A DNA stretch of 64,000 nucleotides from Cytobacillus kochii. GTDB taxonomy: Bacteria > Bacillota > Bacilli > Bacillales > Cytobacillaceae. Each line of letters begins with the position of its first letter. Within the stretch, counting starts at the first letter, position 1. The stretch spans positions 62,001-126,000 of the forward strand of contig NZ_JAIVAM010000003.1 in NCBI RefSeq assembly GCF_020171845.1, read 5' to 3'. A program made the position numbers and the translations under genes. The notes beneath the pieces are model-generated. The model saw only the letters and a program-made list of their open reading frames with translations, made no database searches and was not told where the DNA came from. This document shows, piece after piece, positions 26,591 to 35,231 of this stretch.

Positions 26591-28525
26591 ATGTCAGAAA
26601 TGATTAAAGTTTCGTTTCCAGATGGAGCAGTAAAGGAGTTCTCCAAAGGAACAACAACGGAAGAAATCGCATCATCAATCAGCCCTGGCTTAAAAAAGAA
26701 AGCCATAGCCGGTAAAGTGAATAATGAATTATTCGACCTTCGTCGTCCAATTGAAGAGGATGCGGCTGTGGAGATCATTACCCAAGGCAGTGATGAGGCG
26801 CTTGAAATTATGCGTCACAGTTCAGCTCATTTAATGGCGCAAGCGATTAAACGTTTATATAAAAACGTTAAATTAGGTGTAGGTCCTGTTATTGAGAGTG
26901 GCTTCTACTACGATATCGATATGGAGGAGTCATTAACACCTGAAGATCTACCGAAAATCGAGAAAGAAATGAAGAAAATCATCAATGAAAATATTGAGAT
27001 TGTGCGTAAAGAAGTGAGTAGAGACGAAGCTTTAAAAATCTATGAAGAGATTGGCGACGAATATAAGGTTGAACTGATTGGCGCCATTCCAGAAGGTGAA
27101 ACAGTTACCCTTTATGAACAAGGCGAATTCTTTGATCTTTGTCGAGGGGTTCATGTTCCTTCTACAGGGAAAATTAAAGAATTTAAGCTTTTAAGTATTG
27201 CTGGCGCATATTGGCGTGGAGATAGCGACAATAAGATGCTACAACGTATATATGGTACTGCTTTCTTTACAAAAGATGACTTAAAAGAACACTTGCGTTT
27301 GCTTGAAGAAGCAAAAGAGCGTGATCACCGTAAAATTGGTAAGGAATTAAGCCTCTTTACGAACTCCCAAAAGGTTGGACAAGGGTTACCGCTATGGTTA
27401 CCAAAAGGTGCAACAATTCGCCGTAATATTGAACGTTATATCGTGGATAAAGAAGTGCGTTTAGGCTATGACCATGTATATACACCAATTATGGCAAATG
27501 TGGAACTTTACAAAACTTCAGGACACTGGGATCACTATCAAGAAGATATGTTCCCTGTAATGAAAATGGATAATGAGGAGCTTGTTCTTCGTCCAATGAA
27601 CTGTCCTCATCATATGATGATTTATAAACAAGGAATCCATAGTTATAGAGAATTACCAATCCGTATCGCTGAATTAGGTACAATGCATCGCTATGAGATG
27701 TCTGGAGCATTATCAGGATTGCAACGTGTGCGTGGTATGACATTAAATGATGCCCATCTATTCGTTCGTCCAGATCAAATTAAAGAAGAATTTATACGCG
27801 TTGTTAATTTAATTCTCGAAGTATACAAAGACTTTGACATTAATGATTATTCGTTCCGCTTATCTTATCGCGATCCTGAGGATACTGAAAAGTATTTTGA
27901 TGATAATCAAATGTGGGAAAAGGCACAATCGATGTTAAAAGAAGCAATGGATGAGATTGGCTTGCCTTACTATGAAGCAGAAGGGGAGGCCGCATTCTAC
28001 GGTCCTAAGCTTGATGTACAAGTAAAAACAGCTCTAGGTAAAGAAGAAACGTTATCAACTGTTCAGTTAGACTTCTTGCTTCCTGAACGTTTTGACTTAT
28101 CTTATGTTGGGGAAGATGGCAAGCCGCATCGCCCTGTTGTTATTCACCGTGGTGTTGTTTCAACGATGGAACGTTTTGTTGCTTTCCTTATCGAAGAATA
28201 CAAAGGTGCATTCCCAACATGGCTAGCTCCTGTTCAAGTTCAGGTTATTCCAGTTTCAAATGATATCCATTTTGATTATGCGAAAAAAGTAAAAGAAGAT
28301 TTACAGCTTGCAGGAATGCGCGTTGAAATCGATGATCGTAATGAAAAAATGGGTTATAAAATTCGTGAAGCACAAATGCAGAAAATCCCATATATGCTCG
28401 TTGTCGGCGATAATGAAGTAAGTGAACAGGCGGTTAATGTACGTAAATATGGAGAACAAAAATCAGAAACTATCTCCTTTAATGAATTTAAACAATTGAT
28501 TGAGAAGGAAGTTCAAAGAGGATAA
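26591..28525 (+). CDS. thrS: threonyl-tRNA synthetase
   Basis: Charges tRNA-Thr. The 644-residue class II synthetase has an N-terminal TGS domain (residues 1-63), and an editing domain with [10 protein letters not shown] (HxxxH) and the Cys/His of [17 protein letters not shown]. The catalytic core has zinc-binding NCPHHMMIY, motif 2 ([32 protein letters not shown]) and motif 3 ([21 protein letters not shown]). An anticodon-binding domain starts near 545. Two adjacent ATGs (26588, 26591) are possible; the second is 7 nt from AAGGAGG and gives [12 protein letters not shown], as in B. subtilis. Expression is controlled by the T-box leader. Confidence 0.97.
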   Translation: MSEMIKVSFPDGAVKEFSKGTTTEEIASSISPGLKKKAIAGKVNNELFDLRRPIEEDAAVEIITQGSDEALEIMRHSSAHLMAQAIKRLYKNVKLGVGPVIESGFYYDIDMEESLTPEDLPKIEKEMKKIINENIEIVRKEVSRDEALKIYEEIGDEYKVELIGAIPEGETVTLYEQGEFFDLCRGVHVPSTGKIKEFKLLSIAGAYWRGDSDNKMLQRIYGTAFFTKDDLKEHLRLLEEAKERDHRKIGKELSLFTNSQKVGQGLPLWLPKGATIRRNIERYIVDKEVRLGYDHVYTPIMANVELYKTSGHWDHYQEDMFPVMKMDNEELVLRPMNCPHHMMIYKQGIHSYRELPIRIAELGTMHRYEMSGALSGLQRVRGMTLNDAHLFVRPDQIKEEFIRVVNLILEVYKDFDINDYSFRLSYRDPEDTEKYFDDNQMWEKAQSMLKEAMDEIGLPYYEAEGEAAFYGPKLDVQVKTALGKEETLSTVQLDFLLPERFDLSYVGEDGKPHRPVVIHRGVVSTMERFVAFLIEEYKGAFPTWLAPVQVQVIPVSNDIHFDYAKKVKEDLQLAGMRVEIDDRNEKMGYKIREAQMQKIPYMLVVGDNEVSEQAVNVRKYGEQKSETISFNEFKQLIEKEVQRG

Positions 28526-28636
28526 AAATATTACAGACCAAGTATTTGATTGTTCAAAGGATCTTCATCCATGTCTTAACTCAAACATCATTTTATGCAT
28601 GTTGTTAAGCTGGATAAAGGTGGGTACAAAAAAATT

Positions 28637-28669
28637 TCAAAAGTTGTTGCCAAACACCGCAACTTTTGA
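28637..28669 (+). terminator. thrS terminator candidate
   Basis: TCAAAAGTTG (28637-28646) pairs perfectly with CAACTTTTGA (28660-28669). The downstream tract TATCATTTTC is only moderately T-rich. Confidence 0.6.
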
Positions 28670-28703
28670 TATCATTTTCTATGTTGTGAAAAAACAATAC
28701 CAT

Positions 28704-28732
28704 TTGACAAATATTATGCTTTGTGATATATT
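28704..28732 (+). promoter_or_regulatory. strong sigma-A promoter of infC-rpmI-rplT
   Basis: Perfect -35 TTGACA (28704-28709), 17-nt spacer, -10 TATATT (28727-28732). Confidence 0.9.
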
Positions 28733-28738
28733 TTCTAA

Positions 28739-28871
28739 GGTAATTTGAATACAGTTTGAGTAAAGAAGAAGCGCCCGCTTCTCACCTGATTGACGCTTTT
28801 AGGCAGTTAGCAGGTTTACGTGAATTTTAACATTGTACGTAATGTGTGGGTGTCTTCACCCGCACTTTTTT
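28739..28871 (+). promoter_or_regulatory. L20-type autoregulatory leader of infC operon
   Basis: A folded leader starts with GAAGCGcccGCTTC (near 28767-28782) and ends in a transcription terminator. GTGTGGGTG (28844-28852) pairs with CACCCGCAC (28857-28865), loop TCTT, followed by six T. In B. subtilis ribosomal protein L20 binds this leader and causes premature termination. The position and architecture match; the details were not folded computationally. Confidence 0.85.
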
Positions 28872-28967
28872 ATTTGCCTCGATTGTATCACTCGGTGCAG
28901 CTGGAAGCTTCTTTTAGAAAAGTGACCCAAACATTGTGTTCATATAAAACCATGGAGGTGTCTAACT

Positions 28968-29483
28968 ATTAGCAAAGATATGTTGTTAAACGAGGGTATC
29001 CGTGCCCGTGAAGTTCGTCTTATTGACCAGAATGGCGAGCAACTAGGAATCAAATCTAAAAATGAAGCGCTAGAAATAGCCGCACGTGTAAATCTTGATC
29101 TTGTTCTTGTAGCACCGAATGCAAAGCCTCCTGTAGGCCGTATCATGGACTACGGTAAGTTTAAGTTCGAGCAACAGAAGAAAGACAAAGAAGCACGTAA
29201 AAATCAAAAAATTATCAGTGTTAAAGAAGTTCGCCTTAGTCCAACGATAGAGGAACATGACTTTAATACAAAGCTTCGTAACGCAATCAAATTCCTTGAA
29301 AAAGGCGATAAAGTAAAAGCTTCCATTCGTTTTAAAGGTCGTGCGATTACGCATAAGGAAATTGGACAGCGTGTTCTTGTTCGATTTGCAGAGGCTTGCT
29401 CTGAAGTCGCAACAGTTGAATCTCATCCAAAAATGGATGGCCGAAGCATGTTTATGATACTTGCACCTAAAAACGAAAAGTAA
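28968..29483 (+). CDS. infC: translation initiation factor IF-3, with AUU start codon
   Basis: IF-3 binds the 30S subunit and proofreads start codons. The start is the ATT at 28968, not the later ATG at 28980: GGAGGTG (28954-28960) lies 7 nt before the ATT but 19 nt before the ATG. An AUU start is the conserved rule for infC because IF-3 then represses its own translation. The 171-residue protein reads (M)[19 protein letters not shown], with the N-domain to about 80, a basic linker, and the C-domain with [22 protein letters not shown]. It is the first gene of infC-rpmI-rplT. Confidence 0.95.
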   Translation: MSKDMLLNEGIRAREVRLIDQNGEQLGIKSKNEALEIAARVNLDLVLVAPNAKPPVGRIMDYGKFKFEQQKKDKEARKNQKIISVKEVRLSPTIEEHDFNTKLRNAIKFLEKGDKVKASIRFKGRAITHKEIGQRVLVRFAEACSEVATVESHPKMDGRSMFMILAPKNEK

Positions 29484-29498
29484 GAGGAGGAATTCCAC

Positions 29499-29699
29499 AT
29501 GCCAAAAATGAAAACTCACCGTGGTTCTGCTAAGCGTTTTAAAAGAACAGGATCTGGAAAATTAAAACGTTCTCACGCTTACAGAAGCCATATGTTCGCG
29601 AATAAATCTCAAAAACAAAAACGTAAGCTTCGTAAAGGTACTCTTGTATCTACAGGTGATTTCAAGCGTATCCGCAATATGTTAGTAGGACTTAAGTAA
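29499..29699 (+). CDS. rpmI: 50S ribosomal protein L35
   Basis: A 66-residue, highly basic ribosomal protein starting [24 protein letters not shown], the typical L35 N-terminus, with [21 protein letters not shown] following. It assembles into the large subunit. AGAGGAGG precedes the ATG. It lies 15 nt after infC and 25 nt before rplT in one operon, so it is subject to the same L20 feedback. Confidence 0.98.
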   Translation: MPKMKTHRGSAKRFKRTGSGKLKRSHAYRSHMFANKSQKQKRKLRKGTLVSTGDFKRIRNMLVGLK

Positions 29700-29724
29700 A
29701 CTTGCAAAATAGGAGGGAAATATT

Positions 29725-30084
29725 ATGCCACGTGTAAAAGGCGGTACAGTTACTCGCAAACGTCGTAAAAAGGTATTAAAATTAGCTAAAGGTTATTATG
29801 GTTCTAAACATACTTTATATAAAGTTGCTAACCAACAAGTAATGAAATCTTACAACTATGCTTATCGTGATCGTCGTCAGAAAAAACGCGACTTCCGTAA
29901 GTTATGGGTTACTCGTATTAACGCAGCTGCTCGTATGAACGGTCTTTCTTATAGCCGTTTAATGCACGGTTTAAAACTAGCTGGTATCGAAGTAAACCGC
30001 AAAATGCTTGCAGAATTAGCTGTTTCTGATGCAAATGCATTTGCAGAATTAGCAACTGTTGCAAAACAAAACCTTTCTAAATAA
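29725..30084 (+). CDS. rplT: 50S ribosomal protein L20
   Basis: A 119-residue basic protein essential for large-subunit assembly. It has a long basic N-terminal extension ([33 protein letters not shown]) that threads into 23S rRNA and a globular C-domain ([29 protein letters not shown]) that binds rRNA and its own mRNA leader. AGGAGGG precedes the ATG. It is the last gene of the operon and the effector of the leader at 28739-28871. Confidence 0.98.
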   Translation: MPRVKGGTVTRKRRKKVLKLAKGYYGSKHTLYKVANQQVMKSYNYAYRDRRQKKRDFRKLWVTRINAAARMNGLSYSRLMHGLKLAGIEVNRKMLAELAVSDANAFAELATVAKQNLSK

Positions 30085-30095
30085 GAAAGTTTAAG

Positions 30096-30124
30096 AGTCG
30101 CTCTTTCGGGGGTGGCTTTTTTTG
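30096..30124 (+). terminator. infC-rpmI-rplT terminator
   Basis: AGTCGCTC (30096-30103) pairs with GGGTGGCT (30110-30117) using several G-U pairs, followed by seven T. Confidence 0.8.
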
Positions 30125-30173
30125 TTATATTTTTAGTCTATTGAAATTAAAGGAGACGAAATAAACACCTGCA

Positions 30174-30247
30174 AAGTTCAAGTATATACGTTAGTGAGCA
30201 TCTCACGCGTATGAAACTAAAAGACCTTTGGCACCGAGTTTGAACTT
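30174..30247 (+). ncRNA. candidate structured RNA element between rplT and ysdA
   Basis: A closing helix, AAGTTCAA (30174-30181) with TTGAACTT (30240-30247), encloses a strong hairpin. The hairpin is ATACG/CGTAT (30186-30190, 30208-30212) stacked on GTGAG/CTCAC (30194-30198, 30202-30206) with a 3-nt loop, and a 26-nt purine-rich segment follows it. The element lies after the rplT terminator and 67 nt before the ysdA start codon. It matches no riboswitch or leader class I recognise. Strand and function are unknown, and a DNA-level inverted repeat cannot be excluded. Confidence 0.4.
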
Positions 30248-30314
30248 ATAAATACGATTAATCTACTTTATCAGCTATAATTTCGATAACGACATGAGAA
30301 TAGGGGTGTAAGGA

Positions 30315-30587
30315 ATGATTTTTGCTATCATAATCGTCTTTTTTATACTGAATGGCATTGCGGCAATTATGATGAAAATAGATAAAAGAAAAGCGCAAAG
30401 GGGAGAATACCGCATTAGTGAGCAAAATCTATGGCTGGTGGCTCTTTTGTTTGGAGCTATAGGAATGACTTGGGGAATGAGGCGTTATAGACATAAGACG
30501 AAGCATTTTTCTTTTAAACTTGGTCTTCCTATCTTATCCGTGTTACAGTTGATATTCCTCGTTTATCTCATCATGGAGTGGGCATAA
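30315..30587 (+). CDS. ysdA: DUF1294 family membrane protein YsdA
   Basis: A 90-residue membrane protein of the DUF1294 family. A hydrophobic N-terminal helix (IFAIIIVFFILNGIAAIMM) is followed by the diagnostic KIDKRKAQRGEYRISEQNLWLVALLFGAIGMTWGMRRYRHKTKHFSFKLGLPIL block and a last hydrophobic helix. The function is unknown; in some bacteria the domain is fused to a cold-shock domain. AGGGGTG precedes the ATG. It lies downstream of the infC operon as in B. subtilis, but is preceded by the folded element described above. Confidence 0.9.
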   Translation: MIFAIIIVFFILNGIAAIMMKIDKRKAQRGEYRISEQNLWLVALLFGAIGMTWGMRRYRHKTKHFSFKLGLPILSVLQLIFLVYLIMEWA

Positions 30588-30660
30588 TTTTAGGGCCGTT
30601 GCCATATGATGTACTAACATCCAAGAATCTTATAGTTCATGGAAGGTGGGCGTTTATCAG

Positions 30661-31248
30661 GTGAATGAACATCTTGCTCTTGCAAAGGGGATTATTGAGA
30701 CAGCAGGTATTCTCGCTCCATTCGCATTTATTTTATTTCATATTTTGCGGCAGTTCCTTTTTATCCCTGTGCCACTTGTTTGTATTGCTGGTGGTGTATT
30801 GTTTGGCAGTTTATTTGGTAGTATTTTATCTCTAGTAGGGTTAATGTTATCTTGTTTATTTTTTTATATATTAATTTATCAGCTTCCTACCTTTCATGAA
30901 AAACTATCTCATTTAAAAAAGAAATGGTTTGGAGAATATCGTAATTTAACCATTGGTCAAATTTCCATTCTTCGTTTGATTCCATTTATTCATTTTCATT
31001 TACTTAACTTTTGCTTGCTAGAAAAAAACCCGAAATTTCGTGATTTCTGCAAAGGTGCTTTGTTAACAAATATACCATTAGCAATCTTTTATACTGTTTT
31101 TGGTGAATTTATCAGTAGATTTACACCAACAATGATTGTTATGATTCTACTGTCTTTGTCCATTCTTCTCTATCTAATTAGAGAGAAAGTGACTGTGATA
31201 AAATGGCAAGAATTTTTTAAAACAACAAAGGTGAAAAAAGTTTCATAA
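30661..31248 (+). CDS. TVP38/TMEM64 (VTT domain) family membrane protein
   Basis: A 195-residue membrane protein with five or six hydrophobic segments. The VTT/SNARE-associated core is visible as LRQFLFIPVPLVCIAGGVLFGSLFGSILSLVGLMLSC (residues about 30-66) and ISILRLIPFIHFHLLNFCLL later, where the family has its second re-entrant arginine/proline element. Relatives act in lipid scrambling or undecaprenyl-phosphate recycling; which applies is unknown. I chose the GTG at 30661 because AAGGTGGG lies 10 nt upstream; the GTG at 30646 overlaps that SD. It is close to ysdA and could share its transcript. Confidence 0.72.
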   Translation: MNEHLALAKGIIETAGILAPFAFILFHILRQFLFIPVPLVCIAGGVLFGSLFGSILSLVGLMLSCLFFYILIYQLPTFHEKLSHLKKKWFGEYRNLTIGQISILRLIPFIHFHLLNFCLLEKNPKFRDFCKGALLTNIPLAIFYTVFGEFISRFTPTMIVMILLSLSILLYLIREKVTVIKWQEFFKTTKVKKVS

Positions 31249-31381
31249 ATGAAAGGTTAGGGTCGTGTATCCTGGCTTTTTTTGTTTATTGGCTTTGAGA
31301 GGGGAATTATTTGATTGCAGAAAAGAGGAATATACCGACTGTAGTAAAAATCTAGCAAATGCTACTGAGAGATATAAATAT

Positions 31382-31416
31382 AGCCCTAACAAAATTTATA
31401 AAATTTTGTTAGGGCT
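31382..31416. terminator. perfect 16-bp inverted repeat between convergent genes
   Basis: Positions 31382-31397 (AGCCCTAACAAAATTT) and 31401-31416 are perfect inverted repeats with a 3-nt loop. It lies between the VTT-protein gene and ysdB, which converge. There is no clean T-run on either side (TTAAAGTTT rightward), so it may be a weak bidirectional terminator. Confidence 0.55.
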
Positions 31417-31435
31417 TAAAGTTTGGGCTCATCTT

Positions 31436-31828
31436 TCACTGGTTACGCTTTTTATCCATTAGCTCTTTCACAGGGCTCTTCCAGTCGATTTTTGCATTCG
31501 TATAATGACTTTTTAATTTGCTTTCGATAAACATAAAGTCCTCACCAACAAGTCCTTGTAACTCTGATGGCTGATGAGGCCAAATAAAAATTGAAACCAC
31601 ATCAAAGGAGTTATCTGTTGTACCTAGATATTTTTCACCTTCAAACATAACCCCTTTATAAGTAATGAAGAAATTTTTCTGAGCGTTATTTGCGTCGTCA
31701 TAAAAAAAGTATTTTTTTTGTTTATGGGCTTTTTCTAATTTACGCATCGGATTTGTAACATACTTAATGGCGCTATATATGAGCAAAATAATCAAAATGA
31801 TTAGTAATAGGCGAATGATCAATAACAT
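31436..31828 (-). CDS. ysdB: sigma-W regulon protein YsdB
   Basis: A 130-residue protein with one N-terminal membrane helix (MLLIIRLLLIILIILLIYSAIKYV) and a cytoplasmic domain containing YFFYDDANNAQKNFFITYKGVMFEGEKYLG, matching Bacillus YsdB in sequence style and length. The ATG at 31828 is chosen because AAAGGGG lies 8 nt upstream on the minus strand; an in-frame ATG at 31849 has no ribosome-binding site and sits 13 nt from the promoter -10. A perfect sigma-W promoter (31862-31887) drives it, so it belongs to the cell-envelope stress regulon. Its molecular role is unknown. Confidence 0.88.
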   Translation of the reverse strand: MLLIIRLLLIILIILLIYSAIKYVTNPMRKLEKAHKQKKYFFYDDANNAQKNFFITYKGVMFEGEKYLGTTDNSFDVVSIFIWPHQPSELQGLVGEDFMFIESKLKSHYTNAKIDWKSPVKELMDKKRNQ

Positions 31829-31861
31829 AAAGAATACCCCTTTGTACATTTTTTAAGTGTT

Positions 31862-31887
31862 TACGAATAAAAACGAAAAAGGTTTCA
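31862..31887 (-). promoter_or_regulatory. sigma-W promoter of ysdB
   Basis: Read on the minus strand: TGAAAC (31887-31882), exactly 16 nt, then CGTA (31865-31862), an exact match to the sigma-W consensus. Confidence 0.88.
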
Positions 31888-32046
31888 ACTTTGTTTAAAT
31901 TTGTTATAATTTTTTTGTTATGTAAAAAATAATTGGCTCTTCAATCGAAAAAAACTGAGGGACATTTACGGTTTATATACCCATTAGTAAGTAATTTTAT
32001 GCAACAAGATAATAACATCATTCTATAATAAGATGAGGGATAAACA

Positions 32047-32481
32047 ATGACGAATATATTAAACATTAAATTGATTCACAATGATGCTAAAATGCCTTAC
32101 CGTGCAAATGAGGGGGACGCTGGGCTAGATTTATTTTCAGTTGAAGATGTAATCATACCATCAGGACAGTCAGCTTTAATTAGCACCGGTATTCAGATGG
32201 AGTTACCAAAAGGAACGGAAGCGCAAGTAAGGCCAAGAAGTGGTTTAGCTCTTAAACATAGTGTAACGGTTTTAAATAGTCCAGGGACGATTGATGAGGG
32301 CTATAGAGGCGAAGTGAAGATCATCTTGATTAATCATGGAAAAGAAGAATTCCGCGTAGAAAAACAGATGAGGATTGCCCAAATGGTAATAGCACCAGTT
32401 TTTCAAGTTGAACTTGCGCAAGTAAGTGATTTAACACAATCAGAAAGAAACAGCGGAGGGTTTGGTTCATCCGGAAAATAA
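32047..32481 (+). CDS. dut: trimeric deoxyuridine triphosphatase (dUTPase)
   Basis: Hydrolyses dUTP to dUMP and pyrophosphate, keeping uracil out of DNA and feeding dTMP synthesis. The 144-residue protein has all five trimeric dUTPase motifs: [18 protein letters not shown], the substrate-binding [20 protein letters not shown], the RIAQMVIAP block, and the Arg/Gly-rich tail [18 protein letters not shown] precedes the ATG. It is a chromosomal, apparently host-type gene placed between ysdB and ysdC; in B. subtilis the known copies are prophage-linked. Confidence 0.95.
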   Translation: MTNILNIKLIHNDAKMPYRANEGDAGLDLFSVEDVIIPSGQSALISTGIQMELPKGTEAQVRPRSGLALKHSVTVLNSPGTIDEGYRGEVKIILINHGKEEFRVEKQMRIAQMVIAPVFQVELAQVSDLTQSERNSGGFGSSGK

Positions 32482-32642
32482 GTGAGCGTCTAAACCTCAA
32501 AGGTACCTTCAAGTCATCCCGCTTGTTAACACATATGTATAAGTTCTATAGAAATGAAGTACAGTAAGAAGTAGTTTAAGTTTTTACAAAAGAAGGACTA
32601 ACCATGTATAATAGGCTTAAATAATATTAAGGGAGTCGAAAT

Positions 32643-33728
32643 ATGTCTAAGCTTGATGAAACATTAACGATGCTAAAAGAACTAACTGATGCAAGAGGGG
32701 TTCCAGGTAACGAACGAGAAGTGCGTGAAGTGATGAAAAAATACATAGAACCCTTAGCAGATGAATTATCCACTGATGGACTTGGTAGTTTAATCGCTAA
32801 AAAAATTGGTCAAGCAGATGGGCCAAAGATTATGGTTGCTGGTCATTTAGATGAAGTAGGTTTTATGGTGACAAGTATTGATAATAAAGGTTTTTTGCGG
32901 TTTCAAACAGTTGGAGGCTGGTGGTCACAAGTGATGTTAGCCCAACGTGTGTCGATTGTAACATCTAAAGGAGATGTAACTGGGGTAATTGGTTCGAAGC
33001 CGCCACATATTTTGCCAGCAGAAGCGCGTAAGAAAACAATTGAAATCAAGGATATGTTCATTGATATCGGTGCTTCTAGCCGTGAAGAGGCGTTAGGTTG
33101 GGGTGTAAAACCAGGAGATATGGTTGTTCCATATTTTGAATTCACTGTGATGAACAATGAGAAAATGTTACTTGCGAAGGCTTGGGACAACAGAATCGGG
33201 TTGGCGATTGCAATTAAAGTGCTAGAAGGGTTGAAAAATGAGAACCATCCAAATACAGTATATGCGGTTGGAACGGTACAAGAAGAAGTTGGCTTGCGTG
33301 GGGCAAAAACAGCTGCACAAATGATTGAGCCTGATATCGGTATCGCTGTTGATGTTGGTATACCAGGAGATACACCAGGTGTAACAGAAAAGGATGCGTT
33401 AAGTAAATTAGGTGACGGTCCTCAAATTATTCTCTATGACGCTTCTATGGTGTCACATAAGGGCTTAAGAGATTTTGTAACAGATACAGCAGATGAGCTC
33501 AATATTCCATATCAGTTTGATTCTGTACCAGGTGGTGGAACGGATGCAGGATCCATACATTTAACCTATAAAGGTGTGCCAGCGCTTTCAATTACAATTG
33601 CAACAAGATATATTCATTCACATGCGGGTATTCTTCATCGTGATGATTTTGAAAACGCAGTAAAACTGATTACAGCTGTTATTAAAAGACTAGATAACGA
33701 TACCGTTGCAAAAATAACTTTTGAATAG
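32643..33728 (+). CDS. ysdC: M42 family metallopeptidase YsdC
   Basis: A 361-residue zinc/cobalt aminopeptidase of the M42 (glutamyl aminopeptidase/endoglucanase-like) family. Metal ligands are visible: His in [12 protein letters not shown] near residue 66, Asp in [12 protein letters not shown] near 182, Glu pair in [13 protein letters not shown] near 214, Asp in [13 protein letters not shown] near 236, and the C-terminal His in [11 protein letters not shown] near 325. It likely forms a tetrahedral dodecamer that trims short peptides in the cytosol. GGGAG precedes the ATG. It ends in a terminator shared with the convergent sspI. Confidence 0.94.
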   Translation: MSKLDETLTMLKELTDARGVPGNEREVREVMKKYIEPLADELSTDGLGSLIAKKIGQADGPKIMVAGHLDEVGFMVTSIDNKGFLRFQTVGGWWSQVMLAQRVSIVTSKGDVTGVIGSKPPHILPAEARKKTIEIKDMFIDIGASSREEALGWGVKPGDMVVPYFEFTVMNNEKMLLAKAWDNRIGLAIAIKVLEGLKNENHPNTVYAVGTVQEEVGLRGAKTAAQMIEPDIGIAVDVGIPGDTPGVTEKDALSKLGDGPQIILYDASMVSHKGLRDFVTDTADELNIPYQFDSVPGGGTDAGSIHLTYKGVPALSITIATRYIHSHAGILHRDDFENAVKLITAVIKRLDNDTVAKITFE

Positions 33729-33730
33729 AA

Positions 33731-33760
33731 AAAAACAGCCTGATGAAAGGCTGTTTTTTT
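33731..33760. terminator. bidirectional terminator between ysdC and sspI
   Basis: AAACAGCC (33733-33740) pairs with GGCTGTTT (33749-33756), flanked by T-runs in both directions. Confidence 0.92.
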
Positions 33761-33761
33761 C

Positions 33762-33968
33762 TTATTGTAAGCCGTTTTCTAACGTCTCTAGCATTTCTTT
33801 TTTTTCAGTTTCAGATGAATTTTGCCAAATGACTTCAAATAATACGCCAAGGCCAGGGAGCATTTTCTCTTCGCCTGTTTGTATAGCATCAACAATAGTA
33901 TCTTTTAATTCATCTTGTGAATTACCTGAAACATTGTGTAAGATGGCATTACGTAAATTTAAGTTCAT
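33762..33968 (-). CDS. sspI: small acid-soluble spore protein I
   Basis: A 68-residue minor spore protein (SASP-I family), made in the forespore. The block [45 protein letters not shown] is nearly the same as in B. subtilis SspI. The start is the ATG at 33968 (MNLNLRN), matching the family; the GTG at 33980 would overlap the ribosome-binding region. It is convergent with ysdC. A clear sigma-G promoter was not identified. Its presence supports a spore-forming host. Confidence 0.93.
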   Translation of the reverse strand: MNLNLRNAILHNVSGNSQDELKDTIVDAIQTGEEKMLPGLGVLFEVIWQNSSETEKKEMLETLENGLQ

Positions 33969-34095
33969 AAAAGTAAACACATCCTTCGTTAGAATTCGTT
34001 ACGATTATAGGGTTTCTCATTTAAGATTTATTATGTATGCGTTTTTCGGTATAATGAAATATTAATGGCACGTGTTTTATTGAAGGAGCGAAAAA

Positions 34096-34854
34096 ATGAA
34101 GTACTTACAATCCGCAAAAAATCCACAGGTGAAGCAGTGGAAAAAGCTTCTCAAAAGGAAAGAAAGAGATGTAACAGGTACTTTTCTTGTTGAAGGATTT
34201 CACCTTGTTGAAGAAGCATTAAAAGAAAATCGTGTAAAAGAGTTAATGATTAGTGAGGAAAAGGATATACCAAAAAGCTGGAATGTAGGAGACTGTTCGA
34301 TTTATATCCTACCGCCACATGTGATTGGAGACTTAACTGATACACAATCACCGCAAGGAATTGTGGCCGTATGTTATCAAGAAGAAGAGAGATCTTTCGA
34401 TTCGCTTGGTACGAAGAAATTATTACTATTAGATGAAGTGCAAGATCCCGGAAACTTAGGAACAATGATTCGTACAGCTGATGCGGCTGGCATGGATGCG
34501 GTTATCATCGGTCAGGGCACAGTGGACCCTTATAATCCAAAGGTTTTACGTTCCGCTCAAGGTAGTCACTTCCATTTACCAATTATCCATGGCAAGTTGG
34601 ATGTATGGATGAAGGAGTTAAAGGAAAATAATATTCCTGTATACGGTACAGCATTAGAAGGAGGCAAAGAATATCAAAGCTTTGCTCCACTGGATGAATT
34701 TGCATTGCTCGTTGGTAATGAAGGGAACGGTGTAAATAAAGATTTACTTACACAAACAACAGCCAATCTGTATATTCCTTTATACGGTAAGAGTGAGTCC
34801 TTAAATGTAGCTGTAGCAGCAGGTATATTGCTATATTATTTGCGAAACGAATAA
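34096..34854 (+). CDS. ysgA: TrmH/SpoU family RNA 2'-O-methyltransferase YsgA
   Basis: A 252-residue SPOUT methyltransferase that probably methylates a 2'-OH in rRNA or tRNA using SAM. An N-terminal SpoU substrate-binding domain (residues 1-90; QSAKNPQVKQWKKLLKRKERDVTGTFLVEG) is followed by the trefoil-knot domain. That domain has LLLDEVQDPGNLGTMIRTADAAGMDAVI (motif 1), LLVGNEGNGVNKDLL (motif 2) and IPLYGKSESLNVAVAAGILLY (motif 3). AAGGAGCG precedes the ATG. It is adjacent to the pheS leader, as in other Bacillus. Confidence 0.93.
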   Translation: MKYLQSAKNPQVKQWKKLLKRKERDVTGTFLVEGFHLVEEALKENRVKELMISEEKDIPKSWNVGDCSIYILPPHVIGDLTDTQSPQGIVAVCYQEEERSFDSLGTKKLLLLDEVQDPGNLGTMIRTADAAGMDAVIIGQGTVDPYNPKVLRSAQGSHFHLPIIHGKLDVWMKELKENNIPVYGTALEGGKEYQSFAPLDEFALLVGNEGNGVNKDLLTQTTANLYIPLYGKSESLNVAVAAGILLYYLRNE

Positions 34855-34879
34855 TGAGTAAAAAAATCGTGAGAACAAT

Positions 34880-34908
34880 TTGAATGTCGACTCATAATGT
34901 AATATAAT
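34880..34908 (+). promoter_or_regulatory. sigma-A promoter of pheST
   Basis: TTGAAT (34880-34885) and TATAAT (34903-34908) with 17-nt spacing. Confidence 0.75.
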
Positions 34909-34914
34909 AAATAG

Positions 34915-35194
34915 CAAAATGAAATAATTAAAAGCTATGATAGAGACAAAGTAAAGTATGTTTTGTTCATAATAGGGAGAAAATGCCTGAGACTGAAAGC
35001 ATTTTTATGAGCGACTTACTCGAAATTTCAGCTCTTGAGCAGACATCGGGACCATCGAATATTTTCGATGTAAAGATGCACCGGCTTTTTGCCGTTATCG
35101 AAATGAAGCGAATATAACATGTTTTTTATTGTTGTATTAAAAAGGGTGGTACCGCGATTCCAAACCTCGTCCCTTTCATGGGATAAGGTTTTTT
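34915..35194 (+). promoter_or_regulatory. T-box leader controlling pheST
   Basis: Contains the T-box core AGGGTGGTACCGCG (35143-35156). The terminator follows, AACCT and TCCC pairing with GGGA and AGGTT (35163-35190), then Ts. The specifier is most likely the TTC (Phe) in CGAAATTTCAGC near 35026. Uncharged tRNA-Phe would promote read-through. Confidence 0.93.
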
Positions 35195-35231
35195 ATTTTG
35201 TCAAAAAAGTATTAAAAGGAGGAGTTTCAAG

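Noticed and set aside
28722-28732. CcpN-consensus match TGTGATATATT over the infC -10
   Set aside because: Translation-factor operons are not expected CcpN targets, and the degenerate consensus overlaps any AT-rich -10; kept only as a warning on specificity.
28500-28748. 82-residue ORF overlapping the end of thrS
   Set aside because: It runs through the thrS terminator and the infC promoter and has no SD.
30211-30243. 10-codon ORF (MKLKDLWHRV) inside the folded element before ysdA
   Set aside because: No SD in front of it and it lies across the predicted hairpin; a leader peptide is possible but unsupported.
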